Shown here piece after piece: positions 62,027 through 64,000 of a stretch of 64,000 nt of DNA. The position numbers and the translations under genes are program-made. A model generated the notes under the pieces. The model did not search any database, had not been told where the DNA came from, and saw only the letters and a list, made by a program, of their open reading frames with translations. The stretch spans positions 236,080,362 to 236,144,361 of the forward strand of contig OX336398.1 in the NCBI GenBank assembly GCA_946902985.2, in the 5' to 3' direction. Position 1 is the stretch's first letter. Each line of letters starts with the position of its first letter. This DNA is from Meconema thalassinum. Taxonomy: Eukaryota; Arthropoda; Insecta; Orthoptera; Tettigoniidae.

Positions 62027-64000
62027 ATCGTTATGCCCAACTACGGAGCGCGCTTAAACTTATTTTGCACAATGTTCCTCCTTTTCTTCCCAATAACTCT
62101 TCATTCGTTCACTGTGTTCCTTTCTACGTGCTTCTGTCCAGCCTGTATTTTTCCTTTTTAGGTTTCTCTGCAAATGTATGTTTGTTTACTAGGCTTCTAA
62201 ATTTTACTCTATCTGGAACAGTTTTCTCAGCAACGCCCATTTCTTGCAGATCTTCGTGTATTTCTGTTAACCAATTGTTGCGGATTTTCAGGGTTAGCGC
62301 TAGATTTAGAATTCTCTTTGACAGCCTGTCGTTATCCATTTTGTGAACTTGTCCGTAGAATTTTAATCGTCGTTTTCTGATAGTATCTGTGATTTTTTCT
62401 TCGGATTGAAAAATTTCATGTGGTTTCTTTTTCATCCAAATTCCATTTTCAAACTTTGGTTCTAGGATTTTTCTGAGAATTTTCCTCTCTTGTTCCTCGA
62501 TGCTTTTCATTTGTGACCTGCCCCCAATTATCAGTTTTTCGGATGCATACAATACCTCTGGTTTGATGACTGTGTTGTAGTGTCGTAATTTTGCATTCTT
62601 TGAGATACATCTTATGCTGTATCTGTTCCATGTGATTTTGTAAGCCCTTTGCAATTAAGCAGTTCTTTCTTTGTTAGCTTCCTAATTTTACCCTGCTGGC
62701 TGTATAATTTCGCCTAGATACTTGAATTTGTCTACTTGGGAAATTACTCCGTATTTGGGGATTAGTGGATGATTGTCAAATCTTGATTTAGTGCCTTCCA
62801 TAAACTGCGTCGTTTCAAATGATATTTGAAGTCCGGTTCTTGCGGCTATTGCATGCAATTTTTCTATGGAGTGGATTTCTTCTTGTCTGTTCTTTGAAAG
62901 GATTGCAAGGTCATCTGCGTAAGCCAAGCAATCAAGGTGAATTCTGTCTTTAAGACGTCTGCCAATGGTTATAACTTTAGTTTCTTTTCTCCATTCACGA
63001 ATCACTTTTTTCCAAAACTAAATTGAACATAATAGAGATAGTCCATCTCCCTGTCGGACACCAGTTCTGATATCCAACGGTTCGGAAATTTCTCCCAAGA
63101 ACTTAACTTTTGATGTTGTGTTGGACAGAGTTTGTTTAATCAGTTCCCTCGTTTTGCGGTCGACTTGGAATTCCACTATGTTGAACAGGGTCTGCCGATC
63201 TATGGAATCATACGCATTTTTGAAGTCAACAAATGTGATTACCGTTTGTTTGGTTTTGCGAATCTGAAGTATGGTTTTTAGGTTTAGGATTTGTTCTGCG
63301 CAGGATCTCCCTTTTCGGAATCCAGCCTGATAATCTCCGATCAGGTGGTCTGTTTGTTTCTCTAATCTATTAAGTAAGACTTTAGAGAAGATTTTATAGA
63401 CGAGTGAGAGGAGAGAGATTCCTCTGTAGTTGTTAATATCTGATTTGCCCCCTTTCTTGTGAAGTGGGAGAATCAATGCACATTTCCAATCCTCTGGACT
63501 TTCTTCAGTATACCAGACGTGTCGTACGATTTCTAAAATAATCTGGGCCAGTTTGTCACCACCTATTTTCAACAGTTCAGCGATTATTCCATCTTCTCCT
63601 GGTGCTTTGTTGTCTTTTAAATTTCTGATTATTTCTTCGACTTCGTGTAATGTGGGGGGTTCTGAATCTGGATTCGGTGTTGGTGTTTCATAGGTGAATT
63701 GTTCTTTCAGAGATTCACAGTTTAAAAGGTCCTTGAAATAGTTTGCAAGGAGTGCACAATTTTCCTTATTACCTGTTTCCAAAGTCCCATCTTTACGTTT
63801 GAAGTAGAGACTAGGTACCTGGTAATTGGATATTTCTTCTCTGAATGTTCTGTAGAAGTTCCGTGTGTTGTTCTTCTGGAAATGTTCTTCGATTTCCACC
63901 GGTCTGTTTTGATCATATTTTCGTTTTTCAGATCTGATGATTTTTGAAGTTCATTTCTGTGTTTTGAAGAATTCTTGGCAATTTTGATCAGTTTTGTGAG
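61986..64000 (-). mobile_element. RTE-like LINE (second family), 5' part beyond the window
   Basis: It has an (AAT)n 3' tail at about 61995-62025. ORF2 is in three frames: 63018-63899 (RT fingers and palm), 62688-63005 (catalytic site onward) and 62124-62654 (C-terminus). It continues past base 64000. Confidence 0.85.
62124..63964 (-). pseudogene. LINE ORF2: RT and C-terminal domain
   Basis: Motifs in order on the minus strand: 'NKAPGEDGIIAELLKIGG', 'NYRGISLLSLVYKIFSKVL', 'QAGFRKGRSCAEQI', 'FVDFKNAYDSIDR', 'TGVRQGDGLS', then after a frameshift at about 63010 the catalytic 'YADDLAIL', 'FKYLGEIIQ', and after another break at about 62690 'TIRKRRLKFYGQVHKM'. The protein nicks and copies element RNA into DNA in active relatives. 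Here at least two frameshifts disable it. The endonuclease is outside the window. Confidence 0.85.

Noticed and set aside
1..64000. CRISPR arrays, bacterial operons or ribosome-binding sites
   Set aside because: The window has no prokaryotic gene organisation; the tandem repeats are satellite- or transposon-type without spacer structure.

Overview
This window is non-coding, repeat-dominated animal DNA. I recognise no intact host gene, no rRNA and no convincing functional tRNA. Nearly all supportable features are transposable elements, many nested in one another. The mix (RTE-like, I-like and Jockey/CR1-like LINEs, several tRNA-derived SINE families, mariner, Tc1, piggyBac, hAT and MULE remnants, a Penelope-like element and Helentron-like repeats) fits a large-genome insect, perhaps a polyneopteran such as an orthopteran or stick insect. 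The order cannot be fixed from sequence alone.

Layout. 0.3-2.3 kb: a Helentron-like (HINE) element on the minus strand, with two SINEs inserted into it. 2.4-7.4 kb: an older dispersed repeat (family F2) split by a 3.4-4 kb RTE-like LINE. 8.0-13.9 kb: a 293-bp tandem array, a Helitron-like piece, an inverted arrangement of F2 and a plus-strand HINE copy. 14.6-20.5 kb: a solo foldback arm, SINEs, a mariner that keeps only its DNA-binding half, a tiny piggyBac derivative, and a composite SINE1 + R1 insertion with its own target-site duplication (TSD). 21.7-28.2 kb: palindromic repeats, a LINE 3' fragment, a Tc1 with an inverted coding segment, SINE2 and SINE3 copies and a 735-bp foldback. 28.4-31.3 kb: a hAT-like element with a 110-bp tandem array, lying at the end of a Penelope-like element whose 5' part is inverted. 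34-37 kb: a small MITE, LINE 3' ends and a FLYWCH/MULE transposase relic cut by a SINE.

39.4-47.9 kb: a long-inverted-repeat MITE, then a full-length 5.7-kb I-group LINE (ORF1 with a CCHC knuckle; ORF2 with endonuclease, reverse transcriptase (RT) and RNase H) with a 13-bp TSD inside an RTE fragment. Next comes a 308-bp partial dimer carrying a hammerhead ribozyme, a Jockey/CR1-like 3' end and a hAT MITE. 48.4-53.9 kb: SINE3, two more R1 copies, a LINE fragment with a 103-bp triplication and a second hammerhead copy. 54.0-56.5 kb: a hAT with recognisable transposase pieces, inserted into an LTR-retrotransposon gag relic. 56.6-64.0 kb: a SINE with an 18-bp TSD, an inverted repeat, a degenerate 36-bp (12-codon) Lys/Glu-rich repeat region that could be a relic exon, palindromic repeats and two minus-strand RTE-like LINE pieces, the second running off the window.

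The coding pieces do not form a pathway; they are independent mobile elements. The most notable item is the hammerhead-ribozyme repeat near 45.9 kb, which has the layout of a small retrozyme-like unit. Coordinates of element edges are exact where a TSD is quoted and approximate otherwise.
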